This document shows, piece by piece, positions 62,357 to 64,000 of a DNA stretch of 64,000 nucleotides. Both the position numbers and the translations under genes were made by a program. The stretch is from NCBI GenBank assembly GCA_016721735.1, contig JADKHM010000008.1, positions 34,355-98,354 on the forward strand, written 5' to 3'. Positions within the stretch are counted from its first letter, which is position 1, and each line of letters starts with the position of its first letter. Under the pieces are notes generated by a model. The model was not told the DNA's origin and did no database searches. It saw only the letters and a program-made list of their open reading frames with translations. The DNA is from Flavobacterium sp. (GTDB lineage Bacteria; Bacteroidota; Bacteroidia; Flavobacteriales; Flavobacteriaceae).

Positions 62357-64000
62357 ATGAAAAAAATATTTACAATAAATGCAATTTGCATTATCTATTT
62401 GCTTATTGTCCATCAACCAATGTTTGGACAAAACAATAGATTGAAAACGCAAAAACAATCAACCACTTGGAATGGTTCTAGTTGGAGTAAAGGAAAACCA
62501 AATACCACAACTAAAGCCATTTTTGCAGGTAACTACAAATCCTCAGAAGATTTTTTCCGCTTCGGCAGTAGAAGTGCTACCAAATGTTAAAGTAATCATC
62601 AGTAACAATACCGTACTTAATATTGTAAATGAATTTAAGGTAGCTCAACAGGCAATCTTACCTTCGAAGAAACAGCACAATTGGTGCAAAAGAATCCTAA
62701 TTCAGTAAATTCGGCAGCAGATTTTACGCGCTTTACGGCTCCACTGCAAAGATTCGACTACACTTATTTTTGCTCTCCTGTATCGGGTCAGCAATTGAAT
62801 TTGTTAACCGATTATTCGAATACAATTTATGATCATTCTGGCAATCCTGCTGGTACTTATTTACCCCCATTATTCGACAAATACTACACTTGGGATGATG
62901 CCGCAGCTCCTGTTTTTTATGATGCCACAATACTTGATTCAGGAGCATGGCTAAACATCCCTGAAACTTCCTTAATGAATCCTGCTGGAAAAGGATTTAT
63001 TGTAAGAGCTCCGCAATCATTTCCATTTAATATTTTTCAACAGTGGAAAGTTAAATTTACAGGAGAACCAAATGATGGTAATATTACTGTTCCGATGTCT
63101 GGTGCTTCTTACACTCCATTTAGCGGCGCAATAACAACTCCTGTTACTATTACTCAAACAGACCCTAGTCCAGCTTTACCTGCATATCAACCTTGTGCAA
63201 ATCCAAACTACAAATTAAATTTAATTGGAAATCCCTATTCTTCAGCAGTCGATGCGGATTCTTTTTTATCACATCCAACCAACGTAGCTAATCTAGGAGG
63301 TGCCATCTACTTATGGTCGCATAAAACAGCCATTTCCGGTGCATTCACTGGTGACGGTTCTACTCCTATAAACTACACCGCTGATGATTATGTGATGTAT
63401 AATTTAGTTGGAGGAGTTGGAAGTATTGCAGGCACTGGCAATAGACCAATTGGAAAAATTGCAATGGGACAAGGCTTTTTTGTAAAAGGACTCACTAATA
63501 GTGGTGCTTTTTTCAATAATGATATGCGTGATGGTAGTATTGCAACTGATGTTCAACAATTCTTCAGAACCAATGGTACTAGTATGATTACACTACCAAC
63601 CAAAAACCGTTTTTGGGTTAGTCTTGGCGATAAAGAAACCCTAATTGGCTATATGCCACAAACAAGTGTAGCTGCACAAGATTCAACAGCAGCACACAAT
63701 TCCAGGCTCTGTTAATGGATATGATAAAATGTACGATACAGAGTTATTCAAAACCGCCTATAATTCAGCTTCAGAATTAAGTGGCAGATTAGAATTTTAT
63801 ACTTTACTTAATACTACAACACCATGCCCAAGATTGGCTATTCAAGGTCGAAAACTTGATGCAACATTCAACGTCAATGATGTTGTACCATTAGGGTTCA
63901 GTTGCCCAGCAGGTACATATACTATCAAGTTAGGAAATACAGAAGGATTGTTTACAACTCAATTAATTTGGTTGCGCGAGGAAACTAATCCTGGAGTTTA
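62357..64000 (+). pseudogene. T9SS-type surface protein with three frame changes, cut by the window end
   Basis: A signal peptide (MKKIFTINAICIIYLLIV) and WNGSSWSKGKPNTTTKAIFAG open the gene. The frame changes near 62550-62556 (six T in GATTTTTTCC), near 62645 (GTAGCTCAACAGG) and near 63695-63705 (AATTCCAGG). Restoring each by one base gives a continuous product with SASAVEVLPNVKV, TGNLTFEETAQLVQKNP, RFDYTYFCSPV and GSVNGYDKMYD. This is the plan of large flavobacterial surface proteins whose C-terminus, with the sorting domain, would lie beyond 64000. The shifts are all single-base indels, so read error and true decay are both possible. Confidence 0.8.

Overview
The window looks like a chromosomal segment of a Flavobacterium-type member of the Bacteroidota. 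The evidence is low G+C, many secreted proteins with type IX secretion system (T9SS) C-terminal sorting domains, -7 promoter elements of the form TAnnTTTG, lipoprotein signals, and a typical flavobacterial gene set. No plasmid, phage or intact insertion sequence is visible. One RNA gene is seen, a tRNA-Tyr.

Layout. 1-6 kb: LOG-family protein, a delta-60 repeat T9SS protein and uvrA. 5.8-7.9 kb: a frameshifted lipoprotein and a T9SS protein. 8-17.8 kb: ClC channel, AlkD-like glycosylase, gamma-glutamyltransferase broken by an in-frame TGA, ACP phosphodiesterase, glmM, a rubrerythrin lipoprotein, a histidine kinase/response regulator pair and a DUF2231 membrane protein. 18-22 kb: class V aminotransferase, LpxL-like acyltransferase, rhomboid protease, SIMPL protein. 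22-26.3 kb: three T9SS genes (two broken), a tandem repeat block and tRNA-Tyr. 26.4-38.2 kb: TlpA lipoprotein, an RND efflux operon ending in a persulfide dioxygenase-rhodanese fusion, a peroxiredoxin-SQR operon and an OB-fold-like secreted protein. 38.5-46.8 kb: an ABC-2 exporter operon (tetR-tolC-hlyD-ATPase-ATPase-permease-permease) interrupted by DUF2202, cytochrome c and cupin genes. 47-53.6 kb: a T9SS protein, a nonsense-interrupted CxxCH protein, then a second sulfur cluster (thioredoxin, HMA, DUF2892, rhodanese, second dioxygenase-rhodanese, TauE, Crp/Fnr). 53.7-64 kb: VWA/AAA pair, J-domain/KTSC protein, and three T9SS genes that are all frameshifted, the last running off the window.

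The strongest new observation is regulatory. Six promoters between 35.4 and 52.1 kb each carry a 5-N4-5 palindrome of Crp/Fnr type whose centre lies exactly 33 bp upstream of the centre of a TAnnTTTG-like -7 element, the geometry of a class II activator. They drive both persulfide dioxygenase operons, the peroxiredoxin-SQR operon, the OB-fold protein, the DUF2202-cytochrome-ABC genes and the interrupted CxxCH gene. A Crp/Fnr gene with an ExxSR recognition helix lies in the same region. I infer a local sulfide/persulfide and redox-stress regulon.

A second pattern is decay concentrated in secreted proteins: five of nine T9SS genes are frameshifted, four of them at or inside the sorting domain, while long housekeeping genes are intact. 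Sequencing error cannot be excluded for the indels. Four copies of a dispersed hairpin repeat sit in intergenic gaps.
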